Positions 14,001 through 29,000 of a DNA stretch of 64,000 nucleotides are shown here, in pieces. The notes below the pieces were generated by a model, which did not search any database, had not been told where the DNA came from, and worked only from the letters and a program-made list of their open reading frames with translations. Both the position numbers and the translations under genes were made by a program. Origin of the DNA: Pisaster brevispinus (lineage: Eukaryota > Echinodermata > Asteroidea > Forcipulatida > Asteriidae); the NCBI GenBank assembly GCA_023634235.1, contig JAMKCF010000009.1, positions 6,200,001-6,264,000 of the forward strand, written 5' to 3'. How positions within the stretch are numbered: the first letter of the stretch is position 1; each line of letters begins with the position of its first letter.

Positions 14001-17000
14001 ACGGTCCCACTTGTCAAGACCACTGTGATTTTCACATTGATAATGCAAACTCTCCCTGATGTAATGTTACAAGTTGATCTTGAACCACAGGAGGGCCTGA
14101 CGACTAGTTTTATCGACGTGTACTTCACATAAAAACCATTGCATTTTTTTCGCTGAAAAGAAATCTGCACAATTGTACATGTTTGCCTTTCTTTTATAAC
14201 TTCAAAAGAGCTCTATTCAACAATTTCAGTACAATGTACTGTACATTTCAGCACACTGGATTGCCACACATGTACTAGGACTGCTCATCCATTTACTGCA
14301 AAATCTGGTCTTGTATTTGAACATCAGTCAAGTTATTGATGCCCATGTGAATGGAGAATAACACATTTTTAGTATCTGGAATGATAGTTTGTAAAAAAAG
14401 CTGAATTTCAGACTACACATTAGTTATTTTTCAGCAAAAAGTAGGCCTATTACATTTTGGCAATTTTTGTTTTCTTTTTCAAAGCATTCTCAAGTCTGCA
14501 GAAACATTTTATAGCAGAAACATTTCCGAGTTGCCGCCAAGAAAAAAAATTGGTTCCTGACAAAAAAAGTTGTGGATTAAAAAATAATAAAAATCTTATA
14601 AGATAAACATTTCCATTGCACTCCTCAGTTCAAGTGTACCATAAACAACGAATTGTCTGAAATACCATCATTAAAAAGCAGAGTCCATCCAAAAGTGAAA
14701 AAGTAGGCACTTGAATGTATATCTGGTCAGTGAAGTCAAGCACTATGTACTCTGAACGATCAATTCAGCTGCAGATTTTCATTCTTTCCAAGGCCTTGTC
14801 AAACAGTAGTCTGTTGATACAGCAAACAATGGAAAGTGCAATGACTGTCTGGGCATGTATAACTTCACCTTTATTGTCTATTGCGGTCATTATGTCACTG
14901 AAGAAACTGAGCATGAAAATTGGTAACTACAGGGCCTAGTTCATGGCACTGCTTGCCGTGGAATGCTGCGCTTACGCCCTGCCATGGCCCGTAGAAGTCT
15001 GCACTTTATAGGGCGCCGTAAGCGTAGAATTCTTGTTTAGATGATCTTCCCAACAAGGGAACTCGGCAAACTCCCAAGAGGGGATATGAATGCCAAGCCG
15101 GCATCATCCAATCTCTCTCATACAAACATTGGTTTAACGTCCATGTTTAGGAATTGCACAAATCAATCAATTGTGATTCGGTAACAAGACGACAGTACTT
15201 ATTCTAGTAATTTTTGAAGTCTGCGGTTAGCTTGGCTGGATTCGAACCCACAACCTTGTGATTACAAGTCCTGCAGTCTAACCACTTTACCTTGGTGACC
15301 ATACACTTTGATAAGCGGGGCCATGAACTTGGTTCCAGCTATTCTTACAAATGGTAATCTCAATCGAAATGCTTGTTTTATTGTACTAATCGATGATTTG
15401 GTCAAGGGATTGAATTATTTTTAGGTGGGGACTTAAGGTTAATGTTCTCCAAATTGAAATAATCTTGATGCTGATAATAAATGGTTCATTTATTTCAAAC
15501 CTAAAGACATCACAATCAGCAGATTGAATTAGATTTACAGTCAGAAGATTTGTAAAAAATATACAAAATGACAAATGTAGAATACAAAACAAGGAATTTA
15601 GACTTAAAAAAAAAAAGCATGGTGGATAAAATAAAGTATTCAAAAAGGACAATTAAGCTAATTAAGGGTTATTCAAGGTTTAGACCCTCCATGAAGCAGA
15701 GAAAGATTAATTAATAAATTATCCGGCCAATTTGCATCCATAATTTTGCCTTTTGTCCAAGTAATTTTGTCTTGTTACTTTTTGATTTTAAGAGATGCTA
15801 ACAAAGTAGATCAATTCCAATGGGTCGTAACTAATGACAGTAGTAGTTCCGAGAATTTAATCTGCCTCAGTAAATACTATAGTGTAGAACAAGTCTAGAA
15901 CAAGTCTAAAACGATTTCTGCCATGAAAATAATTTAATCCTGATTGCTTTCGCATTTGAAGGAATATCCTCAATCTTAGAACAGCGCTTTGCTTTTAAAA
16001 ATATTGAACCTGTGTAAGATTTTCCCCAACACAGTTGAAGGAATTAGAAATTACAATTGAATGATGAAGTTCAGCACTTTGACCTTTAGTTCTACTGTGT
16101 GAAGTAAGAGATATTTGGGTCATGGTTTGGGGGGGGGGCTTATGAACACTTGCGCTGATGATGAGTTGTACTGGCTTTCTGTAATACATCAGATCTGGAT
16201 AGGTTCTGACAGATTGTTGGAATGGGTCATGTGTAGGTGTTTTTGACCCCAGAATGGTGATGGTCCATCTCACTTTTACCCCCTACGCCTTGTTCTCTCT
16301 TAACACTGAAAAGTTTGTTTGAAACAATTGTTTGTAATGTTAGATTACATTTCAGTGATAATTTGAGCACTCACTCATGCTGCTAAAGGCCTGGTCGCGG
16401 GAGGCAATTTTTTACAGGCGTTTTAGAGGCACCCCACTGCAGTGTATTCAAAAGGAACAATACTGCAGCTCAAGAGACATATCAGTGTCTTACTTTCTAC
16501 CTCCAAGTAAATTATGTGAACATTTAAGTGTGAACATTTTGTTCTTCATGGAGATAGCCTGCTTGCCTGTGAATTGCCTTGTGTGAAATGACCTGAACAT
16601 TTATGTAGAAAGTGTAGACTTATTGAAGTATGCTAACAAAATAACATAGGAATTAGTCCCCACAATTCAAGCTTGAATCAACCCATAGCCAAGTTTGAAT
16701 CATTTTATTTCATTATGAAAATTTTTTGCTCGTTGCATTTTTGTACTGATATTAAAAGCATATGGACAATGACTTATGGAAACAAACAAATGCATGATGA
16801 GAGCTTCAACAATAATGGAGGATGTTTATGGCATTGTATGATATTTGCTTAAGAGTCTGACTTATAAATAATTTGACAAGCAAGTGTTGTACAATCTACA
16901 CATTTACATGGGGTTTTCCAACTAGAATCCTGTTGGAAGTTTACATTTTAGCTCCATTTTATTCTATAGAACCAATGAATATGTAAGAATCAGAATTGTA

Positions 17001-20000
17001 TTCCAGAGGAGCAAGAGAGGCCCAATCAGTTACATTTACCCAGCTTTATTGTATTTGTTTAAAAAAGTAGTGGGCGAGAAAAATTGAACGGTAATTTTGT
17101 TTGTTTGAATTGCACATAAAATTAATGCCTTGCTTTGTGTTTTGTTCATGTTCACAGGCCCAGCAAGGATGCACAGTACAATGCAGGTAAGAGCGTACAA
17201 TGGATGGTTTAATTTGCAATGTGTTTTTAATTATTTCCATCGACAGTATACAATAATGCCAAACAATTTGTAAAAAAAAAATAAATAAATAAATTGGAGT
17301 CAAACTCGAGGGCCCAAACCCATAGAGCTGATTAGGCAGAAGAAGAAAAAATAGTGAATAATTTTCTGCTGAGCGAAAAAAGCAGGAAACCAGTCACTCA
17401 TGGTAAATGTGACATGGCATTTTGGCTGGTAACCTTACATTTGTATAATACAACATTATTTTGTGCTTAGCTCTGTTTGTGCTCTATGCATATTTGGGGC
17501 TGGATGATAGATTACGGCAGATATTGCACACAGTTCTGCTTTCATACGGGTATATCATCAAGCACTGAGCTGTGTTACAAACATATTGAATACACATTTA
17601 ACTGACAACCCCATGACATTAACTTCCTGGGCAGTGTTGCACAGGGAGTAATTCTAAGCTGTAAATGAGCTTGGACGAAGGTCATTATTGCAGCATGTGC
17701 TAGCAGTACAGATGTGTATCCATGGGGAAGAGTGATTATTGATAGTTGAGGACAGCTAATTAGTGTTAATTAATGTCACACTCCAGCCTTCAAGCTGATT
17801 AGGTTATTGACAGTCTTGATAGTTGTTTGATTTTTAAGTTAAAACTAGGGAACCTAAACCCACAGTCATTAAATTTACTAATGTAAGCAAAACATGTGTA
17901 CAAAGTAGTACATCATGGTTGTAGATCATAGTAGGATGTCAGTACTAGAGAAACAGATTCAAACTTATCAGTCATACAAATTGCAAAAGTTTGTTTTATT
18001 GTTGATTCTGGTTTATTGGGTAGTTCTTGATGACATATCAATAATGGGACAAGAGTCAGTGGCAGTGCGACAGAGATGGGCTCTCTACCAGTGCTATATA
18101 GGTTGTAGCATTGAAAAGCAATGCAGGTGTTTTCACTGGAAGAATGTTTCATTCCTAACTTGAGTGTTCGGCAGATCTGAAATTGGTCTCCGCAGTGCGT
18201 GGTACATTGCTATTGCATTGTTGTACTTTACTCACATTTTCAAGGAAATCAATGGCTGGATGAATCCGCAGTTGTACTTGTAGACCCTCAAGAAGGGTCA
18301 GTGTATTTTTGCAGGATCATTGCTGTGCCAGTGATCCACCCTTAAGCGTTATTGCCAATCAGGATCTGACCTTGTCCCTGGATGCTAGTGTACACACTAC
18401 ACACAGTGTGTACTTGTACATGACATAAGTATCAATTAACATTTTTCAGATTACCCATGGCTGAGCCAATAGTCAGCTGTATTTGTGGCAGTTTCTTCCC
18501 GGAGTTTCGCTGGAGAAATGATGCATAATGCTACCCTTTAAATTTGGTTTGAAGAGTGCGTCCATGTGGTAGTGTTTGACTGTTCGTTTCTGATAACTAA
18601 TTGACATGTGCTGCAGTTTTGTTCTTGGGCATTACTAGGGGTTTGTGATGAAATACTAGTTTCCAATTAATTATCTGGCTATGCCTAAGGGTAGTTTCAG
18701 CATCAACTTGTTTGACATATTTCTGCAGCTGGATGTCCTGAACATCCCCCAGGCTGACACGTTTATCATTGGTGTAACGCAAAGTTATGGGATAAACTGG
18801 TAAAAACTTTCACACCTATTTCGTTTTTATGTTGTCATGCAAGCCCATGCTCATCAAATACACCTGTTTGGATCTAACCAATGGCTTGGAAAATGTCCCA
18901 ACCTCACACAAATTGTTCAAAACAAAATAAGGAGAAAATCTTCCTATTAAAACCTGCAGCATTACATGGAATGCTGAATACTTGCATAGGGCCTGGATGT
19001 ATTTTGTCTTTTATTTCTGATTGGGTTGAAAGTTTTCAGTTTGTGGAAAGGAGTGGCAGGTCAAGTTGTTTTCCTCCTACGCATATAACCACAGAACTCA
19101 ATAGATCCTGTTCACAATAGCACCCTTTATTGTCTGAACACCCTAAGGATATATAATGGAATTGCCATCCAGGATTTTTTTCCCATTAATACCAGCAGCA
19201 GGTGTTTGGGGAGGCCCTTTTCCAGACTTTTGAAAGAAAATTTGAAAAATTGCTTCGGTTTGTATAGGACGCCAAGAGCCCAGTTTGTTCTGGTTTGATT
19301 TGGGTCAGGATTTTCAATGACTTGACTGACTTCGGTCATTATATTATTTTGTATAAAACTATTGACTCAGTTTTTTGTGTGCAGAAAATCCATGATTTGA
19401 TGTAAAAAAACAAAAAACAAGGTACATACACAGAGTTTGCTCTTGGATATCCTAGTGTCCAGCTGGACCAGTTAGCTGGTCATTTTAGTTGGCAATCAGC
19501 ATTTTTTATTGGTCTATATTTCAAGGGATTCCTTTCAGCGTTGTCATTTGTATGGGACTTGTACTTTGAAGTATGCAGTATGAACGATCGATCGGTGGGT
19601 TAGGCATGGAAGAAATAAACTAGCCAGTCCGAACACTGGGTAGAACTTTGACAGGTCCTCGGGTGTTTTAAGTGGCATTGGGATATTCATAGAGTTGTGT
19701 TGATGCAATAAGAAGGCCTGCATACATACTGTGTGCTACCATCACTTATAGAAATGAATGGATACTAAAATGGAGATTTTTCCATATTTAGACAGTTTTC
19801 ATAAATGCTGGTAGTAATTGCTGTATGTCTCCTACTAATCAACAGCACACTATCGGACAATATAAACGAAGGATTGCAAAAAAGTGCTGCCCTGTAAGTT
19901 TGAATCCTCTCTTGTGAAGGCCACACTCATTAACCATTGTGCTTGCAAGAAAAGAGTAGCTGAACCGCAGGTGTACTGTGCATGCTATCTAATTATCCCC

Positions 20001-23000
20001 TCTCTCACTGTGGCCTACAGGGGGAGTTGCCATGTAAATTAATCATTCGATTCATTTTTGTAAAGATATGGAATTAAGCACAGGAGTTTAAAGGGTGTGT
20101 ATGACATTGGTAAGATTGATTTTATAAATGTTCCCAGATCTGCACATAACTTACACGTACATGGTATAAAGATGGACATGGTGGAAAACTTCTCTTGAAA
20201 ATTGTTTGCTCGAAATGCTAGTTTTTGAGAAACGATTTTTGATCTTGGTAGTCCAAAACCTGATGTTTGAAAAGAGTGAAAACAAAGATTTTCTGTCTTC
20301 ACTTTTTTCTTGTGATTCTGATGACCACTCGAGATTGGTTTGTTATTTCACGTTCGGTCTCACAAAGTCGGGTGCCGGTCTTTTTAACAATTACCAATGG
20401 GGTGCGGGTGCTTTAAACCTAAGGTGTAAATGACAAGGTATACTGGTGTTAAAGGCCAAGAGCGGGTAGAAATACAAAACCAAATTTTAGCTGCACTGCA
20501 TGTTCCAGATCATCTGAGTGAAAGAACTGAAAATATGTTCCAGATATTTTCTTCATTTTTCTTAACCCTCATATGCCATGCACTCTGGATTGAAAGGTTC
20601 CTGTGTATCAATCCAAGAAACTCCAATCTATGGTAACTCAATACTCCGATGATTGGACTCTGAAATCAAACCTGGCCCCCCCCCCATGTCAGGAACAGAT
20701 GGGTTTGGCAGTACAGCAATCAGGAGACATCACATTGAGGCAAAGCATTATGGGCGATTTGCAATGGTTATGGGTAATTTTGTAATGCATCACCAGATAT
20801 TTCATATTCAGCACCTCCAATTACGTCCTTTGAGTGTAATTACATTTTATGCAGCCGATTGTTTTTGATTAGTTTTTGGTCAATATCGGTTTCAATTAAA
20901 AGGTACAATTAGGGCAGTGTTTACATTTTTGCTTGCTCTTATTTTTGGGGTACCCATAAAGTGCAGTCATCTGAGCTTAATTTCATAGAGCTGCTAATGC
21001 AGGAAATAACGCTCAACAAGCATATGGTGCATCAGTATTTTGGCTGGTAACCTTATTCTGGTATTAAAGCATAATTATTTTGTGCTGAGCTACTTTGTGT
21101 GGTTGAGCAGCTCTAAGAAATTGGGCCGTGCAGGTAGATCATGCTGGCCAAGCGCTGTAAATATAGCCCCCACTTTCCTCAAGGCCAAATTTGTTAGTGC
21201 TACATACACTGTACATGTAGCTATACATAATGATAACATGCTAAACAAAACTCAGTAGAGAATCATTGGTTTTTATTGATCTTTTAGCCCTAACTCCCTG
21301 AAGTGATTTACAGGGATTCTTCCTCATTGGAACTAAATTGAAAACCATATGGTAACTCAACACCCAAGCTGTTGGACACTGATTATGTCGGTATGCCTGA
21401 TCCCATGCAAAGCATAATTAAATTACTAGTGCAGCCCTCAGTCCAACAGAATCAGACACAACATGCAGTTGGATTTTGACTGGTTAGGGATGGTTCGTCA
21501 GGGTTTGAAGAAGTTGGATGAAACTAAGCCAAGGCTTTGTACTAAAGAGCATGAATCCCAACCTGGTCTCTCAATGTGGTTGATTGCCATACTTTGTGCA
21601 TTAGGGAAAGGCTTTTATGACTGGGATTTAACATTAAGCTATATAGCCTTAGTCTTGAATACAGAAGTGCACTCTTCATCTTTGGAGAGCAGAGTTTGAT
21701 TTCAGTGTTCTGATACTATTATTATACAGGCATAATATGCTTCCTACTTTAGTCTGATTGCCGATTGTTTTGCCCTTAGAAAAATATGAAAAATGTCTAT
21801 TAAAACCAACACCATGTGTACATGTAGGTCAGCCCTCCCTCGTAATCCATAAAATATTCCTACTTTTTTCCAAAGACCAAATATCATGGGTGTATTATAT
21901 GAAACTATATGCTTATACAGTAATGAAAGCAAGAAACCCTCAGTGATTATGACCCGTAGGTCTGATGATACTATGTTGAGAAGATGAGGACCTGAGATGA
22001 TCCTTTTTCGTTATTAGAGCTTTTACTCTGTTTTTAGTCTTATTTATTACAATAATTAAACCATGTGGGGCATGTTAAACGGTGGAGAAATACCTGCACC
22101 AATGCAGTCAATAAAAGATGGTCAAGGTCTGTCATGGTTATGTTGGCTTAATATGACTTGCTGTGGAAGAGTTCATAGTAGAACACTATTCGGTCTGAAT
22201 GGTAGCGGTAATCGCTCATCAGAAACCAAGGAATTTATCTTGGCCGTGTTGAAGCACTCTGTACTTGGGATTCTTTAATTTGTTAAATCTCAACGTGGTC
22301 TGAAAGAGGAAAGAGACCAAATACCACACAATCAAATATCATCCAACTGGTAGAGATCCCTTGCATATGACGTCGCAAGTCCAAACAGCGCCCTCACTTA
22401 AAGGTCATTGAAGAACTATCATTGGCTGAGATGCAAGGGGGTCTATTGCCAAATGTTTCACTTGATATGAAGTGTAGTGAACGGTTTCTCTTGTATAGCA
22501 TTAGCATTTGGCAAGTTACTACACAAAATGTATCAGTTGCTACCCCAAAATCATCAATTGCTACTCAATGTTGACATCCAGTGTGAACTGTCTCGTCCAA
22601 TGTTTTGCAATGCTATTGTAATTGTAATTGTTCACAGAAGTGAATGTTGCAATGTGGTAGCCACTCTGAGAAAAGTTTCTGTCAAGAAGACCTTGTCATT
22701 TTTTTTTGAATACAAAATACGCCTTTTATAGTTAACAAAAATTATACATACATGTACTTACCATGATTATGTTTCGCTTCTCAGTTTTTCTAAAATATTG
22801 AGTGAAAAAAAACCCACACAAAAAGAAGTTTGCCCTCCTGTAGTTGACCTTTGTTAAGAGGTCAACCTTGGGCGCCCATGCACCAAGTGAGCTGATGAAT
22901 GAAGTGTTTGGCATGGTGCCCATTCTATCTGATATCCTTTCCTGTCCTACAAGTACATTCATGTACTCTACCATAATGTATAGAGCTTATTAGACCATAC

Positions 23001-26000
23001 CAGATGATAGAAATTCTGACATTGTGTAAACTTTTCATGAGTGGGTTAAGACCCCTTTTCTTACAGTACATTCAACCTGTCGCATCACAAGATACTATCA
23101 AGTTTGCATTGTCCATGAGTCAGTTTGTCAATAGTGTGTTGCCTAATTATGTGCAAAAGTGTGTTTCGATAACTGATTACAACAAAGTACAAAGTACAAC
23201 AAAGATAATTTACAGTTATTGGGAATTTGTTCACTTTGTAAAGTTTTGAAGTAAAAACAAAAGGTTTATAGTCCCCCCATAACTTTTTTTTTTTTTTTGA
23301 TGGACAGAGTTGTCTCAGAGCCCTCTGGAAAAGACAAGAAACTGCATTCACTTGGGTTTCTTTTGTCCACTTTTTAAAGGGAACGTATACCTTTGGTTTT
23401 TGGAAGTCCGTTTGATTGTTTTGATCCTATATAAATGTAGATATATACAATAAAACTAACCTGTGAAAATTCAAAAGTTTTTGAGATATGTAGCCAAAAA
23501 ATCCAGAGCGGTTGTGTCCACGCAGGGAGAATAACCCCTAATTGGAATACACAATCTGAGAAGCATTTCTGAAAGTGACATTTTCCATATTCAAATTTTG
23601 GGGGATAAAAACTGTCCGCATTACTTCAAAGTGAAATGATTCTCAAAATGCTTACTATACTATCAAAAGCTACTGTACTTTCTAAACCAAGTAAGTTTTT
23701 GTAATCATTAATTTTAAGAGTGATTACCAAACGTATACCTTCCCTTTAAGGTCTTAAAGTGAACAAAAAAGGGATAAAATTCATCTTAACGTATAAGTTC
23801 TCTTCAGGGGAAACAACTGTAACAGCTCCTAGCATAGAGCCCTAGTATGCATACATTATGTACTTCCTGTTCCAAGCGCCAATGATGTGCAGTGTAGTAG
23901 CAAGCAGACAACATTTCCTACATGAATTATACTTGGAATAAACTCAACTGGCAACGAGTCACTCCATTCTCAGCTGAATACCCAGAGTACTTGACAAAGA
24001 AAAGGCCCACAGGAAATGACACAGAAGGAAGTGATCAAAAGCTGAGCCGCTCACGTAAAAGAAACACTCGTTCTGCGCTCTGGTTTCTTGGGTGGATCAC
24101 TAATGGTGTATATTGACTCTTGTGACACTTGGCCCTGAGAATGACTGGCTCAAAGATGGTTGCAACTTGTTAAAGGTCTGGAAGGGTAAATCTTTATATG
24201 GATCATTTAAAAAAAAAAAAGCAGCCTAATTGTAAAGCAACAAACTGTACAGTAGGCCTTACATGTGTTTTGTTGTATTTTATGCACTGGGTAAAATAGT
24301 TGTTAAATTTGTTGTTGTTATTGAAAAGGTCACAATTTGTCACTTTGCAAAGGAAAACATCTGGTAAACAATTCCCAGTACTTAAAAAAAAAGGGAAACA
24401 AAGAAAATAAAAAGAGTTTTTCAAAACTCTAAACGCCTTCATTAAGTGATTTGAAACAATAAATTTGCTTTTGATGTTCATAGTTCACACAGACACCCAC
24501 CTTGGAGGCTTTTAAATCATGCTTAAAAATATTAGTATGGAAACAAAAATAATTGGAAACTGTAACATTTCATGTAAATGTAGTAACCCAGCACCATGTA
24601 CCCTCTACTGTATGGAGAACCATGATGTATCATATGGTATTATTGTTGATTGCATGGCTTATGGTTGTTACGCATGGGATGGTTTAGCTGTCTCATATCA
24701 GCTGAGGTAGCCAGGCGTGTCTGCTCACTGGCACTAGGAGTCATCCTTTCTAGGTCTTACAGGGGGGAGGGGGAAATCCACAGGCAACTTGGGATGGAAT
24801 TCAAGCCCATAACCCCTGCATTCTAATCAAAGCATATTTCCGCGTTGTAATGTTTTGGCAAGGCAGGCAATATTCTGGGCTAAATTTCATATTGTCAATT
24901 GTTTGTCAGCTGAAATAGCTTTGTCATGAGATTTGATTTTTATAGCCAAGACAGGTCCATTGATTTTCCTTAGTCATGGGATACTTCCATAGAGAACATT
25001 TTCCATATGGGATGGTTTAGCTGTCTTATGTCAGCCGAGGTAGCCAGGCATGTCTTCTCAGGGTGCTGGGAGTCGGCCAGGCATGTCTGTACAGATCACT
25101 CTAGAGATTTATGTTGCATTGAAGATCTTTAGCCCGGAAGGATACCATTATGTTTATGATTGAAAATGCTATACCAGACTGTCTTGCATCCATTAGGCAT
25201 CTTACACTTCACAAGCATTTTCCCCCCATAGATATATCGTCTGTGAATGTGAGAACGACTTCCATTGAAAATATGACTTTGACTATTAATTACGATAAAT
25301 GCCATGTATTTTTGGTTTCACTTTTATTTTAGTTTTATCCTTCATTTGTTTACAGTTACTTTTGTTTAACCCTTGAAAATACCAAGATATTGAATATCTC
25401 TGAATTGACAGATTATAGACAGATTATAGTGAAACTTGACTTCAATAATAATGTTTTAGTGCTAAAACGTCACCTCCTAAAATAGTGTTTACATTAAACG
25501 GCAGTTTGAAAGTGTCAAAAAGGTTACATATCTCACTTAAAATAAACTGGACGGACACACAAAACAGTAGGCGCTGAAATATAGCCTAGTTGCACTGAGC
25601 ATTTTCGACGCTTGCACAATCTGGATACACTGTTTTTGCACTGACGCGATGATATTATGTCTTAATAAGAATGCATCATGGAATTTTAAAAAATCATAAT
25701 AGAAGAAAACAAAATAGACTGTGCTAGTCTCCTGTGTATTCAAACTTCCGGGATGAAGTTGGTCCTAACCATATTGAGCTTTTACATGTGCTTGATTCTG
25801 TTTCTTCATACACTTTAGTTCCACATGGTTTATGGGCAAAAACAATTTTTATTGTTTGGAAAGTAAAATTTAGCAATGAAATTTATGAAAGGAAGCTAAA
25901 TTTAACAAAGAAACAAAGAAAATCCGAGAATAATACTTCCACTTCCGGTTGCTTGTAAACCGTTGTAAACCGAATTTTGCCCAACTGACATTCATGTTAT

Positions 26001-29000
26001 CATTACCTATGTAGCCTATGGTTGCACAAATTAGGGCATGGGGTTTCTTGTTTCAGTGTTAATTTTAACAAATTTGTTGTATTATGTACAAATTTAAATA
26101 CTATTTATAACAAAATGCTATGGTTTTTTTTAATTTTCAAGAAATAACCAAAACAAGGATTTAATTTCATAAAAAAGAATTTATTCTTGGTTTGACTCGA
26201 CTTCTCATTTTTGATACACGCGAGACTTGCACAGTCTACAGCAGGCATAATAGAAATTGTAATTGAGTTTATCGGACCATGTCGGCTGGTCAGATTAGTC
26301 CTTTATCTAGCAGGTTGTAGTTATTATAAACCGTCCTTGTCTATTTGTCCTGCTCTCTTTGTCATCAGAAAAATTGTCTACTCGTGTCATTGAAATGTCA
26401 TTTGACGTCATTTCAATAGTGCTCTTGTTTGCTACTGAACAATTGCAAAATGTATGGGCTCTCTAGCTCATTGCTAACCATTCATTTTATACCAAGTCTA
26501 TTTACATCTAGCTCTGGTAATGTGGCTGTAAAATAGTGTACAGGGAACCTTTGTTGAGCAATTTTGCATCGGAAAATTGCAAAATGTTGTGCACTCTGAG
26601 TGCTTCATGTCGGCAGCGAATTTGTGTGTAGCATATTGCTCTGCTATCTAGAGAAGTTGTTCACTGGTACCGTGTCTATGCTGGTACCTCTTCTCAATCA
26701 CTCCCAATGGAACCATCTTGGCACACATAAATTACATTAGTGTTGAGCTTCTCATTTTTTATAACTGACTATACAGCAAAGCAGTTTAAGGAGTTTGTGT
26801 AAAGTGATTTCGTGGATGTGGGCTGGGCGTTGGTAGAGTCAGAATGTGTGTGTCAGAGGTGGGCGTGGTCACTTCGATACAGGCAATGGAATATTTGGAT
26901 CCGAGGTTTAAAGTTCAGTATCACTAAGCATTGTTTAGAAGAGATTCCAGGATGTTACGGTGCCATGGTAAACCTAACGCTATTCCATACTGCATTCAAC
27001 AATGAAGGCAGTGACTGGAATGTTTGCCTCTGCGAATGTATGGAAGAACGACGTGTATCCGTTTTTCTTTTTTCTAATTACGCTGCCAGTTTAAGACTAA
27101 ATGTTAATAAAAGGTAATGCCAGAGTACGTCATGCCCATCTGGTTTTGCAATAAAAGTAAGATACGGATCGGGTGGTTCGAAAGGGTGGGGCGGGGCACA
27201 GATAGGGGCTTTGGAGGAGGGCCTACATGGCTCATATGACAGGAACAAAGATGATCAGGTTTTTCTATTTATTTTCCCCCTTTAAAGGCAGAAACAGGTA
27301 CTTTGTATCGCCTCAGGTCAGTGTAATTTAGGCAACGTCATTTATGGTGCACAGTTGAAATTGTCTGAACTGTACAGACAGTCCTGCTGGTGCTTAAAAA
27401 TGTACATTTGTAGCAGAGAATAACTCTTTCCAAACTACATTTCGCTGCCAAATCAGCCAAGCTGCAAAGCTGTCCAAGGAAGTGTTACAGTAGCACCACC
27501 AGTTTTGTATTAATTCCCTTTATATTTCCACATACATGTCTACAGGAGCGATTTACATGTACATGTCTATTGATTGTGTACATGTGGAGATATCACCGAT
27601 CAATAACTCGCATTGATTAGGTGACTCGACCTTCGATTGATCAGCGTTGCCTATCAAATCAAATCCACTGTCCATACTCGCCACTTAAACAAAATCAATG
27701 TTTGTTTGGCTAAAAAGAAGCTTGAAATGTATGGTCCAGACTATATTAGTATTGGAACGTTGTCATTTGTGATAGCAATAGGCTCATGACCCAGGGGGGC
27801 AGGGGGGCAACTGTCCTCCCAAATTCAGGTAAAACACCCGGGAAAATTCAGGCACAGGCAAAACAAAAAAATGGACAGAGAAAGCATACAAAGCAAAACA
27901 CTTTTTACCCATAATGTAAAAATCGACCTCTCTGCCCCCTTAAACAAAGAATCCCCCATACTCTCCAGTATATGGTCGAGTTATAGCTTTTTTATGACTG
28001 AAAAATAGATTTAGGCAGATTTGCAGAGTCGTCTAATGTCTTTCCATGGTGCTACTGCAGTAAATAATAATAAAAATAAAAATAATAGTCAGTTATTTTG
28101 GTAATAACTGTATTTATACAGTGCTTTACTACTTCAGGAAAATTTCACTATTGGCACTACTTTCTACATGTACATTTAACATGGTAGTATAGGTACAATG
28201 GTTCCATTTGTCTTAGTGACTACGTACAATTATAAGCTAAAAGTGAATATAGCTTAAATTATATAAATCTGTGCTTAAAAACAAGTTACCTACAGGGATT
28301 GTTTCAGGGTCATGTACAGAAAGTTCAAATTAAATTGTCCGCTATATAAATAATTAATAGTTTTAATAATTAGTATGAGAGTTTTATTTGTGTTACAATG
28401 TAATTACTTAGAGTAGGTTTTGATCTATTTGTTTTAGTTGGGCTGGGTCTAGAGAGGTATTCACATTCGATAGCCAGCGCCGGTGTTGTGTAGTGTCACT
28501 TTCACAGTTCAATCCAACGCAAAGTGTTCACTGGATGACAGATGGAGTAAACCCTCCGCCTCAATACATGTATTGATGTGTGAAATACAAACAGCACTAG
28601 ATTGGCACTGGTGATATTAAAAACCCTGCAGCTGTAGATGTACACACTGTGAGGTGACATGTAGAGCATTATAGGCACTCTGGTCATTTGCACTGTCATG
28701 GGTTTTGGTTCGGTAAAATGGCCGAACATCAGAGGTTAAACTGACCAAGTCATTTGAAAGGGTATTTTGGAGGGGCTGTGTCGTCACGATCAAAGCAGGC
28801 CTGTGGCTGTACATGGAACTCTCACCCAGTTACTGAACGCGCTCGCCCTCTTTCCATGTCATATCTATTGAGAGTGCGTGGGCACATGCTGTTACTGATT
28901 GAGAGTTCATCATTCCATGAACAGCCATAGGCCCACTTTGATCATGACGCATTTACATCTCCCTCCTTTTTTCACTTTATCTAATTACACAATTGAAATG

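Larger units (their letters stand above)
12998..17157. other. EMAP intron
   Basis: Contains tRNA-like SINE remnants at 13335-13530 and 15231-15302, a C12 run near 13676, a fold-back copy at 14938 and a G9 run near 16130. A short exon-like stretch at 13891 does not fit the frame. Confidence 0.55.

Noticed and set aside
26812..27117. 101-codon plus-strand reading frame in the large EMAP intron
   Set aside because: No splice signals that fit the EMAP phase, no conserved motif, ordinary chance length for 12 kb of intron.
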